64,000 nucleotides of DNA from Collinsella aerofaciens (GTDB lineage Bacteria > Actinomycetota > Coriobacteriia > Coriobacteriales > Coriobacteriaceae): assembly GCF_015670795.1 (NCBI RefSeq), contig NZ_JADPCJ010000001.1, positions 1 to 64,000 of the forward strand, given 5' to 3'. The translations under genes were made by a program, and so were the position numbers. This document shows, in pieces, positions 45,491 to 54,818 of this stretch. Each line of letters begins with the position of its first letter. Positions within the stretch are counted from its first letter, which is position 1. The notes beneath the pieces were generated by a model. That model had not been told where the DNA came from. It saw only the letters and a program-made list of their open reading frames with translations, and did not search any database.

Positions 45491-45832
45491 ATGGATTACA
45501 TCCGCGCAATCGAGCGTCAGCAGATCCGCGAGGACATTCCTCAGGTTCGCGTCGCCGACAACGTCAAGGTTCACTACCGCATTAAGGAAGGCGACCGCGA
45601 GCGCATCCAGGTCTTCCAGGGCGACGTCATCCGCATGGCCGGCGCCGGTGCCCGCGAGACCTTCACCGTCCGCAAGATGTCCTTCGGTGTCGGTGTTGAG
45701 CGTACCTTCCCGCTTCACAGCCCCAAGATCGCCAAGCTCGAGGTCGTTCGTCATGGTCGCGTCCGTCGCGCCAAGCTGTACTACCTCCGCGACAAGGTGG
45801 GCAAGGCTGCTCGCATCCCCGAGAAGCGCTAA
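45491..45832 (+). CDS. rplS: 50S ribosomal protein L19
   Basis: 113 residues from ATG 45491, eight bases after AAGGA; a TTG at 45485 would add two residues. It lies at the 30S-50S interface. '[29 protein letters not shown]'-type core and '[18 protein letters not shown]' followed by '[18 protein letters not shown]' are diagnostic. Here it is separate from trmD, with its own promoter and terminator, whereas it follows trmD directly in many bacteria. Confidence 0.98.
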   Translation: MDYIRAIERQQIREDIPQVRVADNVKVHYRIKEGDRERIQVFQGDVIRMAGAGARETFTVRKMSFGVGVERTFPLHSPKIAKLEVVRHGRVRRAKLYYLRDKVGKAARIPEKR

Positions 45833-45866
45833 GAAGATCGCAGCGTCTGTCCACTCGTTTGGACGT

Positions 45867-45898
45867 AAGGGTCACCTTCGGGTGGCCCTTCTTTTTAT
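45867..45898 (+). terminator. Terminator after rplS
   Basis: A 10-bp stem (45867-45876 with 45881-45890, one wobble) capped by a stable TTCG tetraloop and followed by CTTTTTAT. Confidence 0.92.
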
Positions 45899-45925
45899 CT
45901 GATTTGCATGCAAGGAGGGCCTGGT

Positions 45926-46714
45926 ATGGCCAATATGACGAGCTCGGTTTCGGCATCGCAGGTTGCCGGAGAGCTGGCGAGCGCAACGTTTGAGGAGATC
46001 CCCGCCCTCGTGGAGCATTATCGCGAGGACCCGCGCCAGCAGGTGATCAAGGCTTGTGAACGCGCCCTCAAACGCCATTCCAAAGAGGTTGCCGAGCGCG
46101 AGCGCGTCAATGGCATGTACGAGCTTATGCATGAGCTTGGCGGCGATGGGGTGGTCGTTGGTGTCGACGAGGTGGGCCGTGGCTCGGTAGCGGGTCCCTT
46201 AACCGTGTGTGCCGTGTGCCTTCCCATGGAGCCGCGCGTCTGGGGCATCAACGATTCCAAAAAGCTCACGCCGGCGCGCCGCGAGCTGCTCTCTGTGAAG
46301 ATTGCCGAGGTGGCGACGGCGATTGGTTTTTGCCATATCGCGCCTAAGGATATCGATGAGATGGGTATGGCCCGCGCCATCCGCGTTGCCGTCGCGGGCG
46401 CCGTGGCCGATACGGGACTTGAACCCGACTGCGTCCTCATGGATGGCAACCCCTTGGGCGCCGTTCCCAATGAGCGCGACGTGGTGAAGGGCGATGCCAA
46501 GATCGCCTGTATCGCCGCGGCGTCCATCATGGCCAAGGTCACGCGTGACGAGATGATGGTCGAGTACGACGCCGAGTACCCCGAGTACCATCTGGCCGAG
46601 TCGAAGGGCTATGCGAGCCCCGAGCACATCGAGGCCATTCGCAAACATGGACTTTGTCCGCTGCACCGCGTGAGCTTTTGCGGAAACTTTCTGCAGACTG
46701 AGCGCCTTTTCTAG
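45926..46714 (+). CDS. rnhB: Ribonuclease HII
   Basis: 262 residues from ATG 45926 with AAGGAGG upstream. It cleaves RNA in RNA-DNA hybrids and removes single ribonucleotides. About 75 N-terminal helical residues precede the catalytic domain, as in longer Gram-positive forms. Catalytic acids are in 'GVDEVGRGSVAGPL' (D, E), 'VLMDGNP' (D) and 'KGDAKIACIAAASIMAKVTRD' (D). The GRG motif for the junction nucleotide is present. Confidence 0.95.
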   Translation: MANMTSSVSASQVAGELASATFEEIPALVEHYREDPRQQVIKACERALKRHSKEVAERERVNGMYELMHELGGDGVVVGVDEVGRGSVAGPLTVCAVCLPMEPRVWGINDSKKLTPARRELLSVKIAEVATAIGFCHIAPKDIDEMGMARAIRVAVAGAVADTGLEPDCVLMDGNPLGAVPNERDVVKGDAKIACIAAASIMAKVTRDEMMVEYDAEYPEYHLAESKGYASPEHIEAIRKHGLCPLHRVSFCGNFLQTERLF

Positions 46715-46763
46715 GTCAATTGTGGAGACAGGGACCTCTGGGGTTTTATAAACCTGCTGGTAG

Positions 46764-46806
46764 CGGGCCGTATGCAACACCATTGCTGCGTACGGCCCGT
46801 TTTTTG
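46764..46806 (+). terminator. Terminator after rnhB
   Basis: A 13-bp stem (46764-46776 with 46787-46799, one wobble) with a ten-base loop, followed by TTTTTT (46800-46805). The 97 bases from here to yraN show nothing else clear. Confidence 0.92.
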
Positions 46807-46903
46807 ACGGCATTTGGTCAGCTTTTGGTTTGCTTCCGGTACTTACCCGCATGAAAGGTGCTCTCATCATCGGGGCAATGCAGTGTGCGGGAAAGGAGAC
46901 CCC

Positions 46904-47389
46904 ATGAGTGCCGCAAGCAAAAAGAGTAAGACGCAGCAGCTCAAGGAGTGTTGGGAAAACGGCAAGCTCGACTGCGGGGCGATGACGCCCGAGTTTATCA
47001 AGGGACTCAGTCCTCGCGAGCTGGGCATGCTGGGCGAGCTGATCACCATCGACTACTTTAACGAGCGCGGCTACACCTTGCTGGAGCAGGGTTATCGTTG
47101 CACCGAGGGCGAGGCCGACCTGGTGCTGCTCGATGAGCTCGACGATGTCGTGGTGATGGCCGAGGTCAAGACCAGACGCGTTGCGCTGGATTGCAGCACG
47201 CGGGTCTTTCCCGAGGAGGCCGTGGACGCCCAAAAGCAACGTCGCTACCGCCGCATCGCAAGTTGCTATCTCATGGAGCATTATCCGCTCAAGGCGATTC
47301 GCTTCGATGCCGTGGGCGTTACCATTCGCGGCGGGCATATCGCCGAGATCGAGCACCAGTACAACGCGTTCGATTGGCAGGTGTCGTGA
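46904..47389 (+). CDS. yraN: YraN-family putative endonuclease (UPF0102)
   Basis: 161 residues from ATG 46904 with AAAGGAG upstream. About 45 residues precede the restriction-endonuclease-like core: 'GELITIDYFNERGYTLLEQGYRCTEGEADLVLLDELDDVVVMAEVKTRR' carries the catalytic E, D and E-x-K. The gene overlaps comM by one base and sits with dprA, a link to DNA uptake or processing seen in many bacteria. Activity of the family is poorly characterised. Confidence 0.9.
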   Translation: MSAASKKSKTQQLKECWENGKLDCGAMTPEFIKGLSPRELGMLGELITIDYFNERGYTLLEQGYRCTEGEADLVLLDELDDVVVMAEVKTRRVALDCSTRVFPEEAVDAQKQRRYRRIASCYLMEHYPLKAIRFDAVGVTIRGGHIAEIEHQYNAFDWQVS

Positions 47390-48912
47390 TGGCGTTCGAG
47401 ACGTTTGCCGTTCACGCGGCCTGCATCCGCGGCGTCGAGGCGATTCCCGTCACGGTCGAGGTCTCGCTTGCCGGCGGCGTTCCGGGCATCCAGATGCTCG
47501 GCATACCGAGTATGGAGGTGATGGAGTCGCGCGGTCGTATTCGCTGCGCGATGCGCTCCGCCGGGTTCGAGATCCCGCGCTCGGGCATTACGGTCAATCT
47601 GGCGCCCGGCGATATCCGCAAGACCGGTAGCGGCTTTGATCTGCCCATCGCCATCGCGGTATTGGCGGCCGATGGGCAGATTCCCCGCGACAACCTCGAT
47701 CGTTGTCTTATCGCTGGTGAGCTTGGCTTGGACGGTACGGTGCTTCCTGTCAAGGGCGAGGTGGCGTTTCAGTTATTGGCGCGTGATTTGGGGCTGTCCT
47801 TTATCGCCGGCAGGTCAGACCAGCATGTGCCACTCGCGGGCGTGGATTGCGGATTCATCGATCATTTGTCTCAGCTTGCTCATGGTATGGGCGATGCCGC
47901 GCGGCACTACTTGGATTCCGAGGGCGTCGAAGCGACCTTTGAGCCTGAGCTCGACTATGCCGACGTGCTGGGGCAGGAAGTCGCTAAACGCGGCATGGCG
48001 CTTGCGGCGGCAGGAGAACTCGGCTTGCTCATGATCGGGTCTCCGGGATCGGGCAAGACGATGCTCGCACGCCGTATGACCGGCATCCTGCCCGAGCTTT
48101 CCGTTGAGGATCAGCAGGAGGCACTGTGCATCCATTCGGTTTTGGGTGAGAACATTGATGGCTTGTTGGCGGGGCACCGCCCCTTCCGCAGTCCCCACCA
48201 CAGTATTTCGACCGCAGGCCTTATCGGCGGCGGGCGCCCGGTGCACCCGGGTGAGATCAGCCTTGCTCATGGCGGCGTGCTCTTTTTGGACGAGCTTGCC
48301 GAGTTTCCCACGGGTGTACTGCAGACGCTCAGACAGCCTATCGAGCGCGGCTACGTGAGGATCGTACGCGTCGATGGGGCTTTTACCTTCCCGTCGCGCT
48401 TTCAGCTGCTGGCTGCGAGCAATCCCTGCCCCTGCGGCTTTTTGGGCGATCGCGAGGTACCGTGTCGCTGCTCGGCGGCGATGGTCGAGCGCTATCGGTC
48501 TAAACTGCGCGGTCCTTTGGCCGACCGTATCGACATGATGATCGATGTGACCCGTCCCGACCCTCAAGTGATTATCGAGGGCGCAGAGGGTATGTCGTCG
48601 GCCGAGTTACGTGACTACGTTGTGCGCGGTCGCGCTTTTCGCGCTTGGCGCGAGTCCCGTATGGACGATGCGGATGCCGAGGCCGAGGATGACGAGACGC
48701 GGTCCATTGACGGCGTCGTTTCGACCTTCGAGCTCGATGATGCTGCCGAGAAATGCGTACTCGGCCTATCCAAACGCACGCATCTCACGGGCCGCGGCAT
48801 CGTACGCCTGGTGCGTATCGCGCGTACAATCGCTGACGTCGCCGAGAGCGAGCAAGTGACGCAGGACCACGTGCTCGAGGCGGCGATGTACCAGGGAAGG
48901 AGGGACCAATGA
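47389..48912 (+). CDS. comM: ComM/YifB-family Mg-chelatase-like AAA+ ATPase
   Basis: 507 residues from ATG 47389 (TGATG overlap with yraN). The N-terminal ChlI-like domain ('VEVSLAGGVPGIQMLGIP', 'NLAPGDIRKTGSGFDLPIA') precedes the AAA+ module: Walker A 'GSPGSGKTML', 'HRPFRSPHHSIS', Walker B 'GGVLFLDELAEF', and 'ASNPCPCGFLGD' with a zinc-like cysteine group. ComM is a helicase that extends branch migration during natural transformation, and its pairing with dprA agrees. Family members also occur in non-competent bacteria. Confidence 0.94.
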   Translation: MAFETFAVHAACIRGVEAIPVTVEVSLAGGVPGIQMLGIPSMEVMESRGRIRCAMRSAGFEIPRSGITVNLAPGDIRKTGSGFDLPIAIAVLAADGQIPRDNLDRCLIAGELGLDGTVLPVKGEVAFQLLARDLGLSFIAGRSDQHVPLAGVDCGFIDHLSQLAHGMGDAARHYLDSEGVEATFEPELDYADVLGQEVAKRGMALAAAGELGLLMIGSPGSGKTMLARRMTGILPELSVEDQQEALCIHSVLGENIDGLLAGHRPFRSPHHSISTAGLIGGGRPVHPGEISLAHGGVLFLDELAEFPTGVLQTLRQPIERGYVRIVRVDGAFTFPSRFQLLAASNPCPCGFLGDREVPCRCSAAMVERYRSKLRGPLADRIDMMIDVTRPDPQVIIEGAEGMSSAELRDYVVRGRAFRAWRESRMDDADAEAEDDETRSIDGVVSTFELDDAAEKCVLGLSKRTHLTGRGIVRLVRIARTIADVAESEQVTQDHVLEAAMYQGRRDQ

Positions 48913-49844
48913 TGGCCGAGGGGACCTTTGAGCTGCATCCAGGTGATGCATTGTATCCCGAGACCGTTTTGGAGCTTTCTGATGTACCCCAGACGCTCTA
49001 TGTGTGTGGCAACCCCGAGGTGCTTTCGACGCCCGCGCTCTCCATCATCGGCGCGCGTAAGGCCTCGCCGTATGGTCTTGCCGTGGCAGAGCTTGCGGCA
49101 AAGGTGGCGGTCGAGGCGGGAGTGACGGTAGTTTCGGGCGGCGCGGTCGGTTGTGACCAGGCCTCGGGTTGGGCTGCGGTCAACGCCGGCGGCAAACACG
49201 TCGTGGTGCTGGGGACGGGCGCCGACGTGGTCTACCCGCGTTCGAGCGCGGGGCTTATTACTCGCACGCTCGATACGGGTGGCGCGGTCGTGTCGATCTC
49301 TCCGTGGGGCATGGCTCCGCGCAAGTTCGCCTTTCCGCGCCGCAATCGCGTGATCGCGGCCCTGTCGCAAGCCCTCTTTGTATCCGAGGCGGGTATGCCT
49401 TCTGGGACGTTTTCTACAGCCGAGGCTGCTATGGATTTGGGGCGCGAACTTCTTGCCGTGCCGGGGTCGATCCTATCGCCCGAGTCGCGTGGCACGAATT
49501 ACCTCATTGCGAACGGTGCCTGCTGCATCATCGACGAGGAATCTATCGAGATGGCTATCTCACGCATCTACGGAACCCTGCGCTACTCGCGCCCCGATGC
49601 TCCCGGCATTGCCGACCTGGATCCAACGCAGCAGACCGTGATGCATGCGCTCATCGCATCTCCGCTCAAGGTCGACGACATCGCGGCGCTCGTCTCGCTC
49701 GATGCAGTTGGCGTACTCAAACTCTTGGGTTCGCTTGAACTCGAGGGCCTTATCGAGCGCATGATGGATGGAAGGTATGCGCCCTCCAAGTTTGCCCTTC
49801 ACGCCCAGACGCCCTTCGGTCACAATGGAAAACGTGTCAATTAG
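48909..49844 (+). CDS. dprA: DNA processing protein DprA
   Basis: 311 residues; ATG overlaps the comM stop by four bases, with GGAGGG upstream. DprA loads RecA on incoming single-stranded DNA. The Rossmann-like core has 'SIIGARKASPYG', 'VSGGAVGCDQASGWAAVNAGG' and 'PRRNRVIAALSQALFVSEAG', and a C-terminal winged helix around 'PLKVDDIAALVSLDAVGVLKLLGSLELEGLIERM'. With comM it suggests partial competence machinery; no uptake genes are in the window. Confidence 0.95.
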   Translation: MMAEGTFELHPGDALYPETVLELSDVPQTLYVCGNPEVLSTPALSIIGARKASPYGLAVAELAAKVAVEAGVTVVSGGAVGCDQASGWAAVNAGGKHVVVLGTGADVVYPRSSAGLITRTLDTGGAVVSISPWGMAPRKFAFPRRNRVIAALSQALFVSEAGMPSGTFSTAEAAMDLGRELLAVPGSILSPESRGTNYLIANGACCIIDEESIEMAISRIYGTLRYSRPDAPGIADLDPTQQTVMHALIASPLKVDDIAALVSLDAVGVLKLLGSLELEGLIERMMDGRYAPSKFALHAQTPFGHNGKRVN

Positions 49845-49858
49845 AAAGGTGTTTGCAG

Positions 49859-51196
49859 ATGCAGTTCGATCAGGTGACAGTTATCGGTGGCGGTCTGGCG
49901 GGTTCGGAGTGCGCGATCCAGCTGGCAGATCGCGGGTTTGCCGTAAAGCTGTGCGAGATGCGCCCCCAGGTGAGCTCCCCGGCCCACCATACCGATCACC
50001 TGGCAGAGCTCGTCTGCTCCAATTCGTTTAAGTCGACCCGTCCGGATTCCGCGGCTGGTTTGCTGAAGGCCGAGCTTGAGCGCATGGGTTCAGTCCTGCT
50101 CGATTGCGCCCATCGCGCGGCTGTTCCCGCCGGTGGCGCCTTGGCGGTCGACCGCGTCAAGTTTTCCGAGCTTGTCGAGGCCGAGGTTGCCGCTCGTCCC
50201 AATATCGAGGTCGTGCACGGCGAGGTCACGCAGATTCCCGAGGGCCAGGTGGTCATTGCCGCGGGCCCGCTGTGTTCACCGGCGCTGAGCGAAGAGGTCA
50301 TGAAGCTCGTCGGCGGCGACGCCCTTGCGTTTTTCGATGCCGCGGCGCCGATCGTCGATGCCTCCACGCTCGATATGGACGTGCTGTTCTCGCAGTCGCG
50401 CTACGAGGAGCAGGGGAGCGGCGACTATCTCAACGCTCCGCTCAATAAGGAAGAGTACGAGGCCTTTATCGAGGCGCTTACCACGGCCGACCGCGTGGTG
50501 CTCAAAGACTTTGAGGGCGGCGATCTGTTCCAGGCCTGCCAGCCTGCCGAGGAAGTTGCGCGCACCGGCAAGGACGCCATTCGCTTTGGCGCCATGAAGC
50601 CCGTCGGCCTCACCGACCCGCGTACCGGACGTCGCCCCTGGGCGGCAATTCAGCTGCGTGCCGAGAACAAGGAGAAGACCGCCTATAACCTGGTTGGCTT
50701 CCAGACCAACTTGACCTTTGGCGAGCAGAAGCGCGTCTTCCATATGGTGCCGGGCCTGGAGAACGCTGAGTTCTTCCGCTACGGTGTCATGCACCGCAAT
50801 ACCTTTGTCGACGCCCCGCATGTGCTCGATGGCACCTTTGCCGTGCCCGGTACCGGTGTGCGCCTGGCCGGTCAGATCACCGGCACCGAGGGGTACATGG
50901 AAGCCGTGGCGACCGGTCTTCTCGCGGCGCTCAACACCTATGCCGAGGCTATCGGTGCCGCGGGCGTCGAGTTGCCGCGTGTGGGCGCCCTAGGTGCGCT
51001 CGTGGGCTATGCGACCGATCCTGCCACCGTGGGCTATCAGCCCATGCATGTCAACTTTGGCCTGGTGCCGCCACTCGAGGATGGTAAGCGCCGCAGCAAG
51101 CGCGACCGCTACCAGGCCTATGCGGACCGTGCGCTCGAGGCCCTCGATGCCTACTTGGCCACGCGTTCCGACTTGTTTGGAGGCGACCGGTCATAG
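49859..51196 (+). CDS. trmFO: Folate-dependent tRNA-uridine(54)-5-methyltransferase TrmFO
   Basis: 445 residues from ATG 49859, seven bases after AAAGGTG. It makes ribothymidine-54 using methylenetetrahydrofolate and FADH2. The FAD site 'VTVIGGGLAGSECAIQLADRG' is at the N-terminus, with 'EMRPQVSSPAHHTDHLAELVCSNS' and 'GAMKPVGLTDPRTGRRPWAAIQLRAEN' as family signatures. Gene order dprA-trmFO-xerC matches Firmicutes, but topA, often in between, is absent. Confidence 0.97.
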   Translation: MQFDQVTVIGGGLAGSECAIQLADRGFAVKLCEMRPQVSSPAHHTDHLAELVCSNSFKSTRPDSAAGLLKAELERMGSVLLDCAHRAAVPAGGALAVDRVKFSELVEAEVAARPNIEVVHGEVTQIPEGQVVIAAGPLCSPALSEEVMKLVGGDALAFFDAAAPIVDASTLDMDVLFSQSRYEEQGSGDYLNAPLNKEEYEAFIEALTTADRVVLKDFEGGDLFQACQPAEEVARTGKDAIRFGAMKPVGLTDPRTGRRPWAAIQLRAENKEKTAYNLVGFQTNLTFGEQKRVFHMVPGLENAEFFRYGVMHRNTFVDAPHVLDGTFAVPGTGVRLAGQITGTEGYMEAVATGLLAALNTYAEAIGAAGVELPRVGALGALVGYATDPATVGYQPMHVNFGLVPPLEDGKRRSKRDRYQAYADRALEALDAYLATRSDLFGGDRS

Positions 51197-52113
51197 CCTT
51201 TGACCTGTACGACACCGTCGACTCGTTTATCGCCTATATCGCACGCGTCGAGGGACTTTCTCCCAACACGGTGACGGCCTATGGCTCGAGGCTGGAGCGC
51301 TTCGCTGCCTGGTGCGAGCGCGAGGATATCGATGCTTTCGCTGCCGACGTGCGCACCATTCGTCGCTATCTTGCCGAGCTTTCGCGTGAGCAGGTGGCTC
51401 CCCGAACGCTTGCGGCGCACCTGTCGGCTATTCGATCTCTCTATCGCTGGATGGCTGCCGAGGGGATTGTCGAGGGCGATGCGGTCTCGGCGATCGCATC
51501 GCCCAGGCTGCCGCGTGACCTGCCGGGTGTCCTTACGACCCAGCAGGTTGAGGCGCTGCTCAAGACGCCTGATACCTCGACGCCCGCGGGACTGCGCGAT
51601 GCGGCGATGCTTGAGTTGCTCTATGCCTCCGGCGCGCGAATCTCGGAGCTCGCGGCGCTCAACGTGGAGTCTATTGGTTGGTCCGAGCGAACGCTGCGAC
51701 TTTGGGGCAAGGGGAGCAAGGAGCGTATCGTCCCTCTGTATCGTCGTGCGCTCGATGTGACGCGTCTCTATATTGAGGAGGGGAGGCCGGAGTTGCTCGC
51801 TCAGGCAAAGCGCCGCGACCTCGCTACTGGGCCGCATCCGCTGCTTATATCGGCGCGTGGCAATCGCATGAGCGCCGCCATGCTCCGGCGGCGGTTCCAT
51901 ACGCTGGCGACGCTCGCCGGCATTCCGGCCGACATCGCCCCGCATGCGATGCGCCATACCTTTGCGACCGACTTGCTTGAGGGCGGTGCGGACCTGCGCT
52001 CGGTTCAAGAGCTGCTGGGTCATGCGAGCCTGTCCACGACGCAAATCTACACGCATCTCACGCCCGATCGGCTCAAGCGTGCCGTGGCTCAAGCCCATCC
52101 CCGCGGCGAATAG
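51193..52113 (+). CDS. xerC: Tyrosine recombinase XerC-like (atypical start)
   Basis: About 306 residues if translation starts at ATA 51193, nine bases after GGAGG and overlapping the trmFO stop. The homologous frame extends upstream of the first canonical start, GTG 51271, which would drop about 26 residues ('YDTVDSFIAYIARVEGLSPN') of the core-binding domain. Catalytic residues of the C-terminal domain are complete: R in 'ASGARISELAAL', H-x-x-R in 'PHAMRHTF', H in 'LLGHASLSTT' and the nucleophile Y in 'TQIYTHL'. Xer recombinases resolve chromosome dimers at dif. The position after trmFO matches xerC/codV; no dif site was identified in the window. Confidence 0.88.
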   Translation: MAFDLYDTVDSFIAYIARVEGLSPNTVTAYGSRLERFAAWCEREDIDAFAADVRTIRRYLAELSREQVAPRTLAAHLSAIRSLYRWMAAEGIVEGDAVSAIASPRLPRDLPGVLTTQQVEALLKTPDTSTPAGLRDAAMLELLYASGARISELAALNVESIGWSERTLRLWGKGSKERIVPLYRRALDVTRLYIEEGRPELLAQAKRRDLATGPHPLLISARGNRMSAAMLRRRFHTLATLAGIPADIAPHAMRHTFATDLLEGGADLRSVQELLGHASLSTTQIYTHLTPDRLKRAVAQAHPRGE

Positions 52114-52161
52114 TGGCTGGGACGTCCCGCGCCGCACTCAGGTGTGTGGTTTTGATTGCGG

Positions 52162-52190
52162 GTTGGCAGAAAGAAGCATTCCTGCTATCA
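52162..52190 (+). promoter_or_regulatory. Promoter of rpsB-tsf
   Basis: TTGGCA (52162-52167), a 17-base spacer and TATCAT (52185-52190), each one base from consensus. Confidence 0.82.
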
Positions 52191-52196
52191 TTCATC

Positions 52197-52332
52197 GGGT
52201 TGCTTCACGGCAACATGTTTTTATCACGCACGCGCGGCTACTTCATACCGTGGTGCCCGGGCTTTGGTAGCACATGTCCGGGTTGGTTTTGGAGGATGAC
52301 CCCGCGCGGAGGCAAACCACAGGAGGTTTAAC
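52197..52332 (+). other. Long 5' leader of rpsB
   Basis: About 135 bases separate the predicted transcription start from the rpsB ATG, with several G-rich and C-rich blocks (around 52254-52275 and 52290-52310) that could pair. rpsB leaders in other bacteria bind S2 for autogenous control; whether this one does is inference. Confidence 0.35.
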
Positions 52333-53061
52333 ATGGCTACCAAGATTAATATCCGCACCCTGCTCGAGGCCGGCTGCCACTTCGGTCACCAGACCCGTCG
52401 CTGGAACCCCAAGATGAAGCCGTTCATCTTTGGTGAGCGCAACGGCATCTACATCCTCGACCTCAAGCAGACCATCCTCGACGCCGACCAGGCCTATACA
52501 TTCGTCAAGAACGTCGCTAAGGGCGGCAACGTGCTGTTCGTCGGCACCAAGAAGCAGGCTCAGGAGGCCGTCAAGAACGCTGCTGAGCGCGCCAACATGC
52601 CTTACATCAACCAGCGTTGGCTCGGCGGTATGCTGACCAACTTCGTCACCATCCGCTCCCGCATCAACCGCATGGAGGAGCTCGAGGCCATGGTCGAGGA
52701 CGGCCGCATGGCTGTTCTGCCCAAGAAGGAGCAGGCTGTTCTCGGCAAGGAGCTCACCAAGCTCCAGACCAACCTCGGTGGCGCCCGCGACATGAAGGGT
52801 CTGCCCCAGGCTCTCTTCGTCATCGACACCAAGCGCGAGGAGAACGCCATCAAGGAGGCTCAGCGCCTGAACATCCCCGTCGTCGCCCTGATCGACACCA
52901 ACTCCGATCCCGACGAGGTCGAGTACGGCATCCCCTGCAACGATGACGCTATCTCCGCTGTCACCCTTATGTGCGAGCTCATGGCTGACGCCTGCCTCGC
53001 TGGCTCCGGCAAGGAGCAGGTCTCCGAGGCCGAGATGGCCGCTGAGCCCAAGGCCGAGTAA
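52333..53061 (+). CDS. rpsB: 30S ribosomal protein S2
   Basis: 242 residues with AGGAGG at 52321-52326. The N-terminus '[35 protein letters not shown]' is diagnostic, and '[12 protein letters not shown]' and '[23 protein letters not shown]' follow. Loaded late in 30S assembly and bound by S1 in many bacteria. It begins the run that continues to proS. Confidence 0.98.
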   Translation: MATKINIRTLLEAGCHFGHQTRRWNPKMKPFIFGERNGIYILDLKQTILDADQAYTFVKNVAKGGNVLFVGTKKQAQEAVKNAAERANMPYINQRWLGGMLTNFVTIRSRINRMEELEAMVEDGRMAVLPKKEQAVLGKELTKLQTNLGGARDMKGLPQALFVIDTKREENAIKEAQRLNIPVVALIDTNSDPDEVEYGIPCNDDAISAVTLMCELMADACLAGSGKEQVSEAEMAAEPKAE

Positions 53062-53106
53062 ATCAGTCTTAGTTAATTCTTTTTCATCTCTTTGAAAGGA
53101 ACCACA

Positions 53107-53976
53107 ATGGCCCAGATTACCGCCGCTATGGTCAAGCAGCTCCGCGAGATGACCGACTCCCCGATGATGGAGTGCAAGAAGGCTCTCGTCGAGGCTGACG
53201 GCGACATGGACGCCGCTGTCGACGTTCTGCGTAAGAACGGCCTTGCCAAGGCTGCCAAGAAGGCTGGCCGTGAGACCAACGAGGGCGCTGTCGCCGCGTT
53301 CGTCTCCGAGGATGGCAAGACCGGCGCTCTGCTCGAGCTCTCCTGCGAGACCGACTTCGTTGGCTCCAACGCCAAGTTCACCGGCTTTGCTTCCAAGGTC
53401 GCTGAGGTTGTCGCTACCACCGAGCCTGCTGACGTCGACGCTCTGCTCGAGAAGCCGATGGGCGAGGAGACCGTTTCCTCCGAGCTCACCGAGATGATTC
53501 ACATCATGGGCGAGAACATGAAGATCTCCCGCTTCGCTGCCCGCAAGGCCGAGAACGGCGCGCTCGCTTCTTACATCCACATGGGTGGTAAGATCGGCGT
53601 CCTCGTCGAGTTCGCCTTCGAGAAGGCCGAGACCGCTCAGGCTGAGTCCTTCAAGACCTTCGCTCACGACGTTGCCCTTCAGGTTGCTGCCGTCGCCCCG
53701 ATCTGCGCTACCCGCGATCAGGTTCCGGCCGAGACCGTCGAGCACGAGAAGCAGATCTACATGGCCCAGGCTGCCGAGTCCGGCAAGCCCCAGGCTATCC
53801 AGGAGAAGATGGCTGTCGGCCGTCTGGAGAAGTTCTACAAGCAGTCCGTGCTCACCGAGCAGGAGTTCATCAAGGACAGCTCCCTCACCATCAAGAAGTA
53901 CGCTGAGCAGGTCTCCAAGGAGCTCGGCGACACCATTACCGTCGTTGCCTTTGACCGTCTGGTCCGTGGCGAGTAA
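53107..53976 (+). CDS. tsf: Elongation factor Ts
   Basis: 289 residues from ATG 53107 with GAAAGGA upstream. It exchanges GDP for GTP on EF-Tu. The N-terminal UBA-like module has 'LREMTDSPMMECKKALVEADGDMDAAVDVLRKNG' and the core 'ALLELSCETDFV' (TDFV). The coiled-coil region lies near 'VEHEKQIYMAQA'. Downstream hairpin terminates much of the rpsB-tsf message. Confidence 0.98.
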   Translation: MAQITAAMVKQLREMTDSPMMECKKALVEADGDMDAAVDVLRKNGLAKAAKKAGRETNEGAVAAFVSEDGKTGALLELSCETDFVGSNAKFTGFASKVAEVVATTEPADVDALLEKPMGEETVSSELTEMIHIMGENMKISRFAARKAENGALASYIHMGGKIGVLVEFAFEKAETAQAESFKTFAHDVALQVAAVAPICATRDQVPAETVEHEKQIYMAQAAESGKPQAIQEKMAVGRLEKFYKQSVLTEQEFIKDSSLTIKKYAEQVSKELGDTITVVAFDRLVRGE

Positions 53977-53999
53977 ATAAGCTCTTGTAGCTGGTAATG

Positions 54000-54035
54000 A
54001 GCAGGCTGTGGGTTTTACTCACAGCCTGCTTTTTC
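54000..54035 (+). terminator. Terminator after tsf
   Basis: A perfect 11-bp stem (54000-54010 with 54020-54030), a nine-base loop and TTTTT. It separates rpsB-tsf from pyrH-frr. Confidence 0.93.
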
Positions 54036-54093
54036 ATGGCTCTTATCAGAGCCTTTGATATCATATTGAGAGTCTAATTAAAGGAGGATCGCT

Positions 54094-54816
54094 TTGTCCG
54101 ACATCCGATATAAACGCGTGCTTCTTAAGCTTTCCGGCGAAGCACTGATGGGCGACGGCCAATATGGCATCGACCCCAAGGTTACCGACCATCTTGCCAA
54201 GCAGGTCAAGGAGCTGCTAGCCGTTGGCCATGAGGTCGGCGTCGTTGTCGGCGGCGGCAATATTTTCCGCGGCATGGCCGGCGCTGCCGGTGGCATGGAG
54301 CGTGCTCAGGCCGATTATATGGGCATGCTCGCGACCGTTATGAACGCGCTCGCCCTGCAGGATGCCTTCGAGCACAACGATGTTCCCTGTCGCGTGATGA
54401 GCGCTATCCAGATGAACGAGATCTGCGAGCCCTATATTCGTCGTCGCGCCATCAACCACCTTTCCAAGGGCAACGTCGTTATTTTTGCTGCCGGTTCGGG
54501 CAATCCGTACTTTACGACCGACACCGCCGCGGCTCTTCGTGCGTGCGAGATCGGCGCCGAGATTCTGATTAAAGCCACCAAGGTTGACGGCATCTACGAC
54601 AAAGATCCCGTCAAGTGCGCCGATGCTGTCCGTTTTGACAAGATTACCTACCACGAGGTTCTTGTCCGCGGTCTGCAGGTTATGGATTCCACGGCTACGG
54701 CACTGTGCCAGGATAACCGTATGCCGATTTTGGTCCTCAACATCGATGGCGAGGACACCGTCAAGCGCGCGCTTTCGGGTGAGCCCGTCGGCACGCTCGT
54801 CTATCAGGAGGATTAA
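54094..54816 (+). CDS. pyrH: UMP kinase
   Basis: 240 residues from TTG 54094, six bases after AAGGAGG. It phosphorylates UMP to UDP, is usually activated by GTP and is inhibited by UTP. Amino-acid-kinase motifs are '[12 protein letters not shown]', '[10 protein letters not shown]', '[34 protein letters not shown]' and '[13 protein letters not shown]'. frr starts two bases after its stop. Confidence 0.97.
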   Translation: MSDIRYKRVLLKLSGEALMGDGQYGIDPKVTDHLAKQVKELLAVGHEVGVVVGGGNIFRGMAGAAGGMERAQADYMGMLATVMNALALQDAFEHNDVPCRVMSAIQMNEICEPYIRRRAINHLSKGNVVIFAAGSGNPYFTTDTAAALRACEIGAEILIKATKVDGIYDKDPVKCADAVRFDKITYHEVLVRGLQVMDSTATALCQDNRMPILVLNIDGEDTVKRALSGEPVGTLVYQED

Positions 54817-54818
54817 GC

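Noticed and set aside
46715..46763. Possible small RNA or repeat between rnhB and its terminator
   Set aside because: The G-rich stretch shows no long self-complementarity and no promoter; nothing beyond the terminator at 46764-46806 can be supported.
52243..53745. A 500-codon minus-strand open frame opposite rpsB-tsf
   Set aside because: Leucine/glycine-rich shadow of two ribosomal/translation genes, running across their promoter and ribosome sites.
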